NCBI GenBank assembly: GCA_963721435.1
Contig: CAVRJC010000012.1
Span: 620,001-684,000, forward strand
Source of the DNA: CAVRJC01 sp963721435
Lineage (GTDB): Bacteria; Actinomycetota; Acidimicrobiia; IMCC26256; DASPTH01
Length of the DNA: 64,000 bases
Direction: 5' to 3'
Shown here: one piece after another, positions 47,888-56,191 of the stretch
Layout: every line of letters begins with the position of its first letter
Position numbering within the stretch: the stretch's first letter is position 1
Notes under the pieces: model-generated
Told to the model about the DNA's origin: nothing
The model's input: the letters and a program-made list of their open reading frames with translations, nothing else
Database searches by the model: none
Translations under genes and position numbers: made by a program

Positions 47888-49600
47888 TCAGCCGGCGTCG
47901 GCGAGCTCGGGGGTGAGGGCGCGGGGCAACTCGGGCTCGACGATGCCCGGCTCGGTTTCCGTCTCGATGAGCTGGGCGAGCTCCAGGGCGCGGGCGGGGA
48001 GGAAGCGCCAGGCGACGAACGCGCCGACCAGCGCGATCGCGGCGGTCACGAGCGCGGCACGCGACATCGCGTACACGAACGCCTCGCGCGCCGCGTCGGC
48101 GAGTGCCGCGCCGGCGCCGCCGAGGCGACCGCTCACCGCGAGCGCAGCGCCGACCGAGTCGGTGGCCGCGGCCCGCACCTGCGCGGGTGCACCCGCGGGG
48201 ATCGCGTCACCGACACGCGTCGCATAGATCGACGACAGGAGGCTCCCGATGATGGCGACACCGAGCGCGCCGCCGACTTCACGGCTCGTGTCGTTGACGG
48301 CCGAGCCGACACCCGCCTGGTCGCGCGGCAGTGAGCCCATGATCGACTCCGTCGCCGGCGCGACCGCGAGCCCCATGCCGCCACCCATCAGCAGCATGGC
48401 GATGGCGATGCGCTCGTAGCCGCTGGTGACCGTCGACGTCGACGCGACCACGAGGCCCGCCGCGAACAGCAACATGCCGGTGACGACCACCCGCTTGGTG
48501 CCGAGCCGCTCGACGAGCTTCGACGACGAGGGTGCCATGACCATCATCGCGACCGCGAACGGCAGCGTGCGCACGCCGGCCTGGAACGGCGAGTAGCCCA
48601 GCACGAACTGCAGGTACTGCGTCGCGAGGAAGATGAAGCCGAACAGGGCGAAGAACACGAGCGTGACCGTGGTGCTCGCGGCGGTGAAGCGCGGGTTCTT
48701 GAAGAAGCGCACGTCGAGCATCGGCTCCGGCGAACGCCCCCGTGGCCGAACGGCAAGGTGCCGCTCCCACCACACGAACAGCGCGAAGGCGGCGATGGCG
48801 ATCGAGAACCCGGCGACGATCGTGGTGCTCGTCCAGCCCTTGCTCGGCGCTTCGATGATCGACCACACGAGCGAGCCCAGTGCGACGATCGACAGTGCCG
48901 CGCCGACCCAGTCGATGCGGTGCGCGATCGCGCTGCGGGACTTCGGCACGAGGAACGCACCGGCGACCAGCGCACCGATCACGATCGGCACGTTCACGAT
49001 GAACACCGAGCCCCACCAGAAGTGGTCGAGCAGGAAGCCGCCGGCAACGGGGCCGAGCGCGACCGCGACGCCGGCGACCCCCGACCAGATGCCGATCGCG
49101 ATCGCACGCTCACGCGCGTGCGTGAACACGTTGGTCAGGATCGAGAGCGTCGCGGGCATGATCAGCGCGGCACCGGCCCCCATGACCGCGCGTGCCGTGA
49201 TGAGCTGACTCACGTCGCTCGCCACCGCCGCCGCGGCGGACGCCAGGCCGAAGATGACGAGGCCGATCGTGAGCGCGCCCTTGCGGCCGAACCGGTCGCC
49301 GAGCGTCCCGAAGGTGAGGAGCAGGCCGGCGAACACGAGGGTGTAGGCATCGACGACCCACTGGAGGTCACTGACGCTGGTGCCGAGCTCGCGCACCATC
49401 GTGGGCAACGCGACGTTGACGATCGTGTTGTCGACGACGATCACGAGCACGCTCACGCACAGGACCGCCAACGTCAACCATCTCGAATTGCCCACGCCTG
49501 ATGTCTGGCTCTCTCGCCGACGCTCGCTCGCAGCGGTGAGCAGCCTGCGGCGCATCGGCCTGCGGGTTCTCGGGGCGGGGTCCGCGAGTTGCGTCATCAT
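47888..49600 (-). CDS. MFS drug exporter, EmrB/QacA (DHA2, 14-span) family
   Basis: 570 residues. About 14 spans, motif A as GDRFGRKGAL, DNTIVNVALPTM in span 1 (typical of DHA2), and GPVAGGFLLDHFWW in the motif C region. It exports hydrophobic compounds with proton exchange. AGGAGGG lies upstream; ATG 49600 is used, with a second ATG at 49597. Divergent TetR at 49717 and palindromes in between argue for inducible expression. Gene end carries an acidic cytosolic tail (LAQLIETETEPGIVEPELP). Confidence 0.88.
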   Translation of the reverse strand: MMTQLADPAPRTRRPMRRRLLTAASERRRESQTSGVGNSRWLTLAVLCVSVLVIVVDNTIVNVALPTMVRELGTSVSDLQWVVDAYTLVFAGLLLTFGTLGDRFGRKGALTIGLVIFGLASAAAAVASDVSQLITARAVMGAGAALIMPATLSILTNVFTHARERAIAIGIWSGVAGVAVALGPVAGGFLLDHFWWGSVFIVNVPIVIGALVAGAFLVPKSRSAIAHRIDWVGAALSIVALGSLVWSIIEAPSKGWTSTTIVAGFSIAIAAFALFVWWERHLAVRPRGRSPEPMLDVRFFKNPRFTAASTTVTLVFFALFGFIFLATQYLQFVLGYSPFQAGVRTLPFAVAMMVMAPSSSKLVERLGTKRVVVTGMLLFAAGLVVASTSTVTSGYERIAIAMLLMGGGMGLAVAPATESIMGSLPRDQAGVGSAVNDTSREVGGALGVAIIGSLLSSIYATRVGDAIPAGAPAQVRAAATDSVGAALAVSGRLGGAGAALADAAREAFVYAMSRAALVTAAIALVGAFVAWRFLPARALELAQLIETETEPGIVEPELPRALTPELADAG

Positions 49601-49643
49601 GATGGGAATCCCTCCTGCCCCCTGGTGGTTGTTCACAGGACGT

Positions 49644-49673
49644 CGTTATGACATTGTTATATAACAGCGTTAT
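49644..49673. promoter_or_regulatory. TetR operator cluster between exporter and regulator
   Basis: TGTTATATAACA (49655-49666) is a perfect 12-base palindrome. ATAAC-AGC-GTTAT (49661-49673) is a perfect 5-3-5 palindrome overlapping it, and another GTTAT is at 49645-49649. The stretch is AT-rich in a GC-rich region, so it probably also holds the promoters. Confidence 0.65.
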
Positions 49674-49716
49674 TGCGAGTGTCAAGCGGGAGCCAGGGAT
49701 TCGGGAGAGACTGGCG

Positions 49717-50301
49717 ATGATGGCGAGCAGCGACGACGAACAGGGCACCGCGATCCTCGAGGCGGCGAGCAAGCTGCTCTCGGAGGAGGGCGCGAGCGCG
49801 CTCACGGTGCGGCGCATCGCCACCGAGGCCGGCTGCTCGACGATGGGCCTCTACAGCCGGTTCGGTGGAAAGGACGGCGTCGTCGACCAGCTCTACGTGC
49901 AGGGATTCGACCAGCTCTGCGACGCGATGAGCACGCTCCCGAAGACGGGCGACTCGCTGGGCGACCTCCGGCGGTGCGCGCGCAGCTACCGCGAGACCGC
50001 GCTCGCGCACGCCACGCACTACATGGTGATGTTCGGTGGCGCAGTCCCCGGCTTCGAGCCGACACCGACCAGCAAGAAGGTCGCGCACAACGCGTTCGAC
50101 CGGCTCGTGGCGCAGGTGCAGCGCTGCATCGACGACGGGATCTTCCGCGGCGACGCGCCGAAGCTCGCCGAGGTGCTGTGGGGATCGATGCACGGGCTCG
50201 TGATGCTCGAGCTCGTCGGCGTGAACCCCGTCGGCGACGACACCGGTCGTCGGTATGAACGTACGCTCGATGCCTTGTTCGACGGACTGAAGGCGAACTG
50301 A
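49717..50301 (+). CDS. TetR-family repressor of the DHA2 exporter
   Basis: 194 residues: ILEAASKLLSEEGASALTVR then RIATEAGCSTMGLYSRFGGK is the helix-turn-helix; a helical ligand domain follows (SYRETALAHATHYMVMFGG). GGGAGAG about eight bases before ATG 49717 favours that start, with a second ATG at 49720; an upstream ATG at 49648 would place the palindromes inside the gene. It likely represses the divergent exporter. The sulfotransferase follows four bases after the stop. Confidence 0.85.
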   Translation: MMASSDDEQGTAILEAASKLLSEEGASALTVRRIATEAGCSTMGLYSRFGGKDGVVDQLYVQGFDQLCDAMSTLPKTGDSLGDLRRCARSYRETALAHATHYMVMFGGAVPGFEPTPTSKKVAHNAFDRLVAQVQRCIDDGIFRGDAPKLAEVLWGSMHGLVMLELVGVNPVGDDTGRRYERTLDALFDGLKAN

Positions 50302-50305
50302 GCTG

Positions 50306-50923
50306 ATGGGTCTCCAAGTAGTGGGCGCAGGCCTGGGCCGGACGGGCACGATGTCGTTGAAGCTCGCGCTCGAGCAGTTGCTCGACGGCCGCTGCTACCA
50401 CATGTTCGAGACGTTCTCACGTCCCGACGACGGTCCGGTCTGGGTCGCGGCGTCGCAGGGCGAGATGCCCGACTGGAACGCGTTCCTCCCCGAGTACAAC
50501 GCGGTCGTCGACTGGCCCGCGTGCGACTTCTGGCAGGAGATGTCGGACGCGAACCCGGACGCGATCGTGCTGCTCTCGGTGCGCGAGAGCGCGGACGCGT
50601 GGTGGAAGAGCGCCAACGCGACGATCTTCCAGGCGCTGCGGCGAATGTTGGAACCGAGCGACGAGGAACACTGGCAGGCCGATTTCTTCAGCTCCCGGTT
50701 CGCCACATTCCTCGACGAGGATGCGGCCAAGGCGTACTACGAGGCGCACAACGCGAAGGTGCGCGCCACCGCGCGGCCCGACCGCCTGGTCGAGTATCTC
50801 GCCGGCAGCGGGTGGGAACCGCTGTGCACCGCGCTCGGGGTCCCCGTTCCCGACGCGCCGTTCCCGCACACGAACACCACCGAGGAGTTCCAAGAGCGAC
50901 TTGCGGGTACCGAGGACGCGTGA
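50306..50923 (+). CDS. Sulfotransferase-family protein (Sulfotransfer_4 type)
   Basis: 205 residues. The N-terminal PAPS-binding loop is GAGLGRTGTMSLKLALEQL, followed by DWPACDFWQEM and AIVLLSVRESADAWWKSA with the conserved Arg and Ser of the 3'-phosphate site. This matches the short sulfotransferase family common in actinobacteria. The acceptor is unknown. It lies four bases after the TetR stop, so it may be co-transcribed. Its stop overlaps the next start as GTGA. Confidence 0.82.
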   Translation: MGLQVVGAGLGRTGTMSLKLALEQLLDGRCYHMFETFSRPDDGPVWVAASQGEMPDWNAFLPEYNAVVDWPACDFWQEMSDANPDAIVLLSVRESADAWWKSANATIFQALRRMLEPSDEEHWQADFFSSRFATFLDEDAAKAYYEAHNAKVRATARPDRLVEYLAGSGWEPLCTALGVPVPDAPFPHTNTTEEFQERLAGTEDA

Positions 50924-51603
50924 GCACCGACGCCCCGGGCCCGCGCTCGTCGCCCTTCGCGCGCCTCGTCGACTTCCCGCACCGGACGACCGACCAGGTG
51001 CGGACCATGGTCGACGGCGCGCTCGACCGCGTGTTCGACGAGCCCTTCGACGTCCGCTCCGACACCGACTTCGAGCGGATCCTGCTCGAGCCCGCGAGCA
51101 CCGGCCGCCCGGGTGCCGCCGCGAGCGCGCTCGCGGGCTTCGTCGCGATGGCGACGCCGTTCGCGGAGCGCACCATCCGCATCATGCGCACCGGCTCGAA
51201 GGCCCCGATCCCGGCGGCGAGAGCCGCCAAGTACGCCGCCATCGCGGTGCCGATCGGCGTGCAGCTCTCGTCGACCGTCCGCCGCGGGATCCGGGAGCTC
51301 CAGGCGCTCGCGTCGTTCATCATCTGGCGTCTACGCGACGAGGGCATCGAACCGGAGCGGTCATTCGTGCGGGCCCTGACCGTCTCGCTCTACGTCGATC
51401 CCGATCGGCGCCCCAACCTGAACATGCCGTCGCGCCGGGTCGCCGGTTCACTGACGCGCGTGTGGATCTTCCGCGCCATCGGCACCGACTCCGAGAGCCA
51501 CGTGTTCAAACGCGGTCAGGCCTGGATCGCGGCCCTCGACCGTCTCGACCTCGCCGATCTCGCGCGCCGGCAGGACCCGCCCGCCCAGCTCCTCCCCGCC
51601 TAG
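50920..51603 (+). CDS. Hypothetical protein coupled to the sulfotransferase
   Basis: 227 residues, not recognised. It is mostly helical, Ala/Arg-rich, with two weak hydrophobic stretches (AASALAGFVAMATPFAERTI and AAKYAAIAVPIGVQLSSTV). The end has RRVAGSLTRVWIFRAIGTDS. It may be a peripheral membrane protein. GTG 50920 overlaps the sulfotransferase stop, so the two form a unit, and the product may serve with it. Confidence 0.55.
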   Translation: MSTDAPGPRSSPFARLVDFPHRTTDQVRTMVDGALDRVFDEPFDVRSDTDFERILLEPASTGRPGAAASALAGFVAMATPFAERTIRIMRTGSKAPIPAARAAKYAAIAVPIGVQLSSTVRRGIRELQALASFIIWRLRDEGIEPERSFVRALTVSLYVDPDRRPNLNMPSRRVAGSLTRVWIFRAIGTDSESHVFKRGQAWIAALDRLDLADLARRQDPPAQLLPA

Positions 51604-51635
51604 GACGCCCGCCACGCTCCCGGGTCCCCGCGGCG

Positions 51636-51897
51636 CTACTCCTCGCCCGCAGGCTCGATGACCTCGGGAACGTCTTCCGGCGCGTTCCGCCGCAGGATCG
51701 CGAGCGCGCCGGCCGGGAACGCGCGACGAAGCCGAGCGTCGCCAGCCGCAGCGGTCGTCCGCGCAGGAGCCGGAAGTCGATCTCGAGGCCCGCGAGGAAG
51801 AGCAGGAACGCGACGCCGAGCTTCGCCAGGACCTGGATGACCTCGTCGGACTGCACCCATCCGAGCGCAGATCGGCGAAGTCGATCTCGCCGGACAT
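51636..51897 (-). pseudogene. CPA2 cation/proton antiporter remnant, three joined fragments
   Basis: TAGGTT and ATG 51897 start an apparent antiporter N-terminus (MSGEIDFADL). It jumps to LGWVQSDEVIQVLAKLGVAF and FLLFLAGLEIDFRLLRG in another frame. Then it jumps to the C-terminus AGALAILRRNAPEDVPEVIE and TAG. Roughly 40 and 300 residues, by comparison with normal CPA2 antiporters, are missing between the pieces. It cannot function. Promoter and stop survive, so the loss was internal. Confidence 0.6.
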
Positions 51898-51973
51898 CGT
51901 TGCGGAACCTACTCCGGCAGGTGCCGTCCTAACCTGGAAGCTCGAACGAGGAGCCCCACAGGAGGATCCGGCG

Positions 51974-52525
51974 ATGACGACCCAACTTCCCGACACCCCG
52001 CGTTGGCGCGGCATCAATCACCTCGCGCTCGTGACCCCCGACATGGACGCCACCGTGCGCTTCTACGCGGGCGTGCTCGGCATGCCCCTCGTCGCGACCA
52101 CGATGGCAGGGCCCATGCGGCACTACTTCTTCGAGATGGCCGACGGCAACACCATCGCGTTCTTCGAGGTGGCCGGCGCCGAGACCTTCGCAAAGCCGGC
52201 CGGTGGCCCGAGCGACCGCGCCATCCAGCTCGACCACATCTCGTTCAACGTGCCCGACGAGAACTCACTCGAGATGTTGCGGAAGCGACTGCTCTCCGCG
52301 GGCTCCGAGGTCACCGAGGTGGTCGACCACGAGTTCATCCGCTCCGTCTACTTCACCGACCCGAACGGCATCGCGCTGGAGGCGTCGTGGTGGGTCGTGG
52401 ACGCGACGGGCCGTCCTGCCGACACGACCGACTCGTTCCTGTTCTCGGATCCCGACCCGGTGCCCGCAGTCGCGGAGCTCACCGCCGGCGAAGTCGACCA
52501 CTTGCCCACGACGCGACTCACCTGA
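51974..52525 (+). CDS. VOC (glyoxalase/dioxygenase) family protein
   Basis: 183 residues: INHLALVTPDMDATVRFYAG, RHYFFEMADGNTIAFFEV, IQLDHISFNVPDENSLEMLR and VYFTDPNGIALEASWWV carry the usual His, His and Glu metal ligands. AGGAGGATCCGGCG precedes ATG 51974. Reaction unknown. Its last 178 bases overlap, on the opposite strand, the frame of the MFS gene at 52348-53781. Confidence 0.82.
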   Translation: MTTQLPDTPRWRGINHLALVTPDMDATVRFYAGVLGMPLVATTMAGPMRHYFFEMADGNTIAFFEVAGAETFAKPAGGPSDRAIQLDHISFNVPDENSLEMLRKRLLSAGSEVTEVVDHEFIRSVYFTDPNGIALEASWWVVDATGRPADTTDSFLFSDPDPVPAVAELTAGEVDHLPTTRLT

Positions 52526-53781
52526 ACCGGGGTCTCCCACGCGTCGCGTGCGGCGCGCCGGGCGCGGGCCGTGAACCGGAGATCACCCACGAACACCGCG
52601 CTCGCGATGACGGTCGCGAGGCCGCCGACCGCCATGCCGACGCGCGGGTTGGTGACGCTGCTCAGCCACCCGATGAACGGGCCGCCGATCGGCGTGGTGC
52701 CGAGCACCGCGATCGTGTAGACGGCCATCACCCGTCCGCGCATCTGCGGATCGGAGCCGAGCTGCACCATGGAGTTGTTGGCGCCCATGAACGTCATCTG
52801 CCCCGCGCCCATCACCAGGATGATGGCGAACGCGATCGCGAGCGTCGGGGCGAGCGCGACCGCTGTCATCGCGAAGCCGAACACGAGGCCGGCGACGAAC
52901 AAGAGGCGCCGGGTGGCGTGTGAGCGGTGCGCGACGATCAACGAGCCGACCAGCGCGCCGACGCCCATCACCACCGTCATCGCGCCATAGGTGTCGGCGT
53001 TGCCGTGGAAGGTGACGCGCGCGAGCAGCGGCATGATCACCGGGAAGTTGATCGCGAGCGTGCCGACCACGACCATCAGCAGCAGGTTCGACCGCAGCAT
53101 CGGCTCGCGCCAGATGTAGCGGAACCCCTCACGAATCTGCCCCTTGCCGCGAGCAACCGGAACCGATCGACGGAGCTCGTTCGTGTTCATCGCGAACAGC
53201 GCGCCGATGACCGCGATGAACGACACCGCGTTGATCAGGAAGCAGTACCCCGTGCCCACTGCGACGATCAGGACGCCGGCCACCGCCGGGCCGACGATGC
53301 GCGCGAGGTTGAACAGCATCGAATTGAGGCCCACCGCGTTCGGCACGTACTCGGGCGGGACCAGCTCGGGCGCGAGCGATGCGCGGGCGGGGTTGTCGAA
53401 GGCCTGCCCGAAGCCGAAGAAGAACGTGATCACGTAGACCATCCACAGCGTGATCCCACCGCTGAGTGCGAGCGCGGCGAGCAGGCCCGCCATGACCGCC
53501 TGGAAGCCCTGTGACGTCACCAGCACCATGCGCTTGTCGAAGCGGTCGGCGATCACGCCGCCCCACGCGCCGAACAGCAACGTGGGCAGGAACTGCAGCG
53601 CGATCACGAGGCCGACGGCGAAGCCGCTGTTGTGCGACAGGTCGAGCACGAGCCAGCTCAACGCGACCGTCTGCATCCACGTGCCGCACAACGACACGCC
53701 CTGGCCGAAGAAGTAGTAGCGGTAGTTGCGGATGTGGAGCGAGCGGAACGTCGACGACGCGAACGTGTGCAGCTTCGCCAT
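52348..53781 (-). CDS. MFS exporter, MFS_3/EntS-like family
   Basis: 477 residues with 12 spans: RNYRYYFFGQGVSLCGTWMQ, ADRFDKRMVLV (motif A), NPARASLAPELVPPEYVPNA. Family members export siderophores, macrolides or other drugs. Start ATG 53781 shares one base with the stop of the MarR gene (TGATG), so the pair is co-translated and probably co-regulated. The last ~60 residues (after about residue 418) read antisense through the VOC gene; that tail is unlike homologues and suggests the true stop was lost or shifted. Confidence 0.83.
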   Translation of the reverse strand: MAKLHTFASSTFRSLHIRNYRYYFFGQGVSLCGTWMQTVALSWLVLDLSHNSGFAVGLVIALQFLPTLLFGAWGGVIADRFDKRMVLVTSQGFQAVMAGLLAALALSGGITLWMVYVITFFFGFGQAFDNPARASLAPELVPPEYVPNAVGLNSMLFNLARIVGPAVAGVLIVAVGTGYCFLINAVSFIAVIGALFAMNTNELRRSVPVARGKGQIREGFRYIWREPMLRSNLLLMVVVGTLAINFPVIMPLLARVTFHGNADTYGAMTVVMGVGALVGSLIVAHRSHATRRLLFVAGLVFGFAMTAVALAPTLAIAFAIILVMGAGQMTFMGANNSMVQLGSDPQMRGRVMAVYTIAVLGTTPIGGPFIGWLSSVTNPRVGMAVGGLATVIASAVFVGDLRFTARARRAARDAWETPVQVSRVVGKWSTSPAVSSATAGTGSGSENRNESVVSAGRPVASTTHHDASSAMPFGSVK

Positions 53782-54251
53782 CAGCTGCTTTCCTGACAGT
53801 CGTCGTCCTGCAACTTCTCGAGCAACGGGATCGCACGCTCGAGCAGCTCGCGCTCCTCTTCGGTGAGACGCGCGACGCGTTGCGCGAGGAACTCGTCGCG
53901 CTTCGTGCGGGTCTGCGCGAGCAGCCGCTTGGCGACGGGAGTCACGCGCACACGCACGATGCGGCGATCGTTCGCGTCGACCTGCCGTTCGACGAGGCCG
54001 CCCTCCTCCAGCCGCGCCACGATGCGGGTCATGCTCGGCGGTTGCACCTGTTCGATCGCCGCGAGCTCGCCCAATGTGATCGGGCCCAACGCTTCGATGG
54101 TCGTGAGCGCGGCGAGCCGCGACGCGGTGAGGTCGTCACCCGCGCTGGTGCCCTCCTGGCGGACCCGACGCGCCAACCGTGCCACTGCGAGGCGCAGCGC
54201 GCTCGCGAGGCCGGCCGGCGAGATCGCGGGGCGGGCCGGCGCGGGGGGCAT
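53781..54251 (-). CDS. MarR-family regulator of the MFS_3 exporter
   Basis: 156 residues. Winged helix: LTTIEALGPITLGELAAIEQ, VQPPSMTRIVARLEEGGLVE, RQVDANDRRIVRVRVT. Helices flank it. It probably represses itself and the exporter downstream. ATG 54251 follows TAGAGT by six bases, the same leaderless element as the MarR gene at 40975. A loose inverted repeat (TTAG ... CTAA, 54273-54289) lies upstream. Confidence 0.83.
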   Translation of the reverse strand: MPPAPARPAISPAGLASALRLAVARLARRVRQEGTSAGDDLTASRLAALTTIEALGPITLGELAAIEQVQPPSMTRIVARLEEGGLVERQVDANDRRIVRVRVTPVAKRLLAQTRTKRDEFLAQRVARLTEEERELLERAIPLLEKLQDDDCQESS

Positions 54252-54257
54252 GCCCGC

Positions 54258-54263
54258 ACTCTA
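54258..54263 (-). promoter_or_regulatory. -10 element TAGAGT of the MarR-MFS operon
   Basis: Minus-strand TAGAGT precedes ATG 54251 by six bases; leaderless. Confidence 0.55.
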
Positions 54264-54289
54264 GCCCAATGCTTAGCCAGGCAAACTAA

Positions 54290-56071
54290 CTACTTGCCGA
54301 CGTTCAAGGTCACCGTCGACCCCTCCGGCGCGGTGCCCCCGTTGGGGGCCTGCGAGACCACCTTCCCGCGAGAGGACGCAGGCGTGGCGACGTAGACCAC
54401 CGCCACCGTGAATCCCCGGCCTTCGAGCTCGTCGACGGCGGCGCCGGCGGACGCGCTCGTCACCTGCGGCACCGCGACGAGCTTCGGGCCGGTCGAGACC
54501 TTGTACGACACGAAGCTCCCGCGGCGGATCGACTGGCCCACCCCCGGGCTCACCGAGAGCACGATGCCGGCCGGGGCGGTCTTGCTGGTCGCGGTCTCCC
54601 GCTTGCCCTGCAGGCCGAGGCTCTGCAGGATCTCGATGAATTTGGCCTCGTCGACGTTGACGATGCTCGCGGGGAGCACGACGTACGGGTCGCGCGCGAC
54701 CACGAGGGTGAACGCCGCGAGCTTGTCGGCGCGCAGGCCGACCTCGGGCGTGGAGCGCAGCACCGTGCCCGGCTGCACGTCGTCGCGGTCTTCCTCGGTG
54801 ACGACCACGTTGCCGAACCCGACGCGTGCGAGCCGCGCCTTTGCCTCGTCGAGCGTGAAGCCGGCGACACCCGGGACCGTGGCTTCGACCCGGCTGATGG
54901 TCAGCGTGATCTCGGAGCCCTCGTCGGCCTGCACGCCGCTGCGCGGGTGCTGGTCGAGCACGACCCCTCCCGGCATCGGGCTGTCGACGAACCGCTGCAC
55001 GAGCACGAACTTCGCGTCGCGCAGCGTGGCGGCGGCGCCGAACACGTCGCGGTTCACCACCTCCGGCACGGCGACGGTCGGAGGACGATCGAAGAAGAGG
55101 AGAGACGCGGGGACCGCCACCGCGATGAGCACGAGCGGCAGGAGCATCGCCAGGATGTGCCGCGCCCGCCACACCCTCCGGCGCGTCGGAGCCGCGCCCG
55201 GCGGTGTCGCCGTGGGCGATGCCACGACCGGTGCGGCCACGACACAGGGAGGCACGACACGAGGAGCCACGACACGAGGAGCCACGACACGAGGAGGAGG
55301 CGCGACGACGGGGAGCGCGGTCAGGGTGTCGCCGCGAGCGATGCCACCCAGCACGTCGGCGAGCTCGTCAGCACGCTGGTAGCGATCGCCGGGCTCGGGC
55401 GCGGTGGCGCGCCGCACCACCGGGTCGATCGCGCCCGGTGCGCCGCCGGTGAGCGTGGCGAGCAGCACACCGAGGGCGTAGATGTCGGTGCGACCGTCGA
55501 CGCGCGCGCCGCGCACCTGCTCCGGCGCGAGGTAGCCCGCGGTGCCGATCACCGCGCCGGGATCGGTGATGGTGTCGGACTCCGACGCACGCGCGATGCC
55601 GAAGTCGGTGACCTTCGCGATTGTTCTGGCGCCGGTGCCGTCGGGCGCGAGCAGCACGTTGCCCGGCTTCACGTCGCGGTGCACGATGCCCTTCGAGTGG
55701 GCGTGCGCGAGCGCGGCGGCCACCTGCTCGCCGATGCGGGCCGCCTCGCGAACCGCGAGCGGCCCGCGATCCCGCACGACCTGCCGGAGGCTCGGGCCGT
55801 CGACGTACTCCATCACGAGGAACGCTTCGTCGTCGCGCTCCTCCCAGTCGTAGACGCTCACGACGTTCGGGTGGTTCAGGCGGGCCGCCGCCCGCGCCTC
55901 GCGGCGGAAGCGCTCCCTCGATCCCGTCCCGGCGTCGAGGTTGGGCACCTTGACCGCGACGTCGCGATCGAGGAGACGGTCGTGGGCGCGATGCACCACC
56001 CCCATACCGCCCGAGCCGACGCATTCCCTGAGCTCGTAGCGGCCGACCAGCAGCTCAGCCACTGTCGCCAC
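54290..56071 (-). CDS. Ser/Thr protein kinase with extracellular PASTA repeats (PknB-like)
   Basis: 593 residues. Kinase domain ~8-270: GSGGMGVVHRAH (P-loop), Lys in VAVKVPN, HRDVKPGN, DFGIARA and GYLAPEQV are intact. A Pro/Val linker with tandem VVAPR repeats precedes one span (ILAMLLPLVLIAVAVPASLL). Four PASTA units follow, each with a V-P-x-V/G or similar start (VAVPEVVNRDV; ATVPGVAGFTL; VVLPASIVNVD; VAVPQVTSASA). It senses wall fragments and phosphorylates cell-division or wall proteins. GTG 56071 is leaderless. It lies outside any visible division cluster. Confidence 0.9.
   Translation of the reverse strand: MATVAELLVGRYELRECVGSGGMGVVHRAHDRLLDRDVAVKVPNLDAGTGSRERFRREARAAARLNHPNVVSVYDWEERDDEAFLVMEYVDGPSLRQVVRDRGPLAVREAARIGEQVAAALAHAHSKGIVHRDVKPGNVLLAPDGTGARTIAKVTDFGIARASESDTITDPGAVIGTAGYLAPEQVRGARVDGRTDIYALGVLLATLTGGAPGAIDPVVRRATAPEPGDRYQRADELADVLGGIARGDTLTALPVVAPPPRVVAPRVVAPRVVPPCVVAAPVVASPTATPPGAAPTRRRVWRARHILAMLLPLVLIAVAVPASLLFFDRPPTVAVPEVVNRDVFGAAATLRDAKFVLVQRFVDSPMPGGVVLDQHPRSGVQADEGSEITLTISRVEATVPGVAGFTLDEAKARLARVGFGNVVVTEEDRDDVQPGTVLRSTPEVGLRADKLAAFTLVVARDPYVVLPASIVNVDEAKFIEILQSLGLQGKRETATSKTAPAGIVLSVSPGVGQSIRRGSFVSYKVSTGPKLVAVPQVTSASAGAAVDELEGRGFTVAVVYVATPASSRGKVVSQAPNGGTAPEGSTVTLNVGK
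55246..55297 (+). repeat. 15-base tandem repeat coding the kinase linker
   Basis: GAGGAGCCACGACAC is exact at 55261-55275 and 55276-55290, with partial copies before and after. In frame it encodes repeated VVAPR on the minus strand, so length variation would keep the reading frame. Confidence 0.8.
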
Positions 56072-56078
56072 GACGCGG

Positions 56079-56084
56079 ACGCTA
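56079..56084 (-). promoter_or_regulatory. -10 element TAGCGT of the PASTA kinase
   Basis: Minus-strand TAGCGT precedes GTG 56071 by seven bases; it decides this start over an in-frame ATG further upstream (56134). Confidence 0.5.
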
Positions 56085-56191
56085 CCCAGATCGCCGCCGT
56101 TTGTCCGCGCGCGCCAGCCTTCTGGGTCGCTCAAGGTTCGCCGAACGGTTCGGGCTTGTTCGACCAGTCCGGCAGCGAACCTTTCGCTCCC

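Noticed and set aside
47771..48334. Plus-strand frame opposite the end of the DHA2 exporter
   Set aside because: Low-complexity Arg/Gly-rich shadow of the exporter's C-terminal coding sequence.
55246..55297. Possible CRISPR or satellite repeat
   Set aside because: Repeats are 15 bases, contiguous, without spacers, and lie in frame within the kinase linker.
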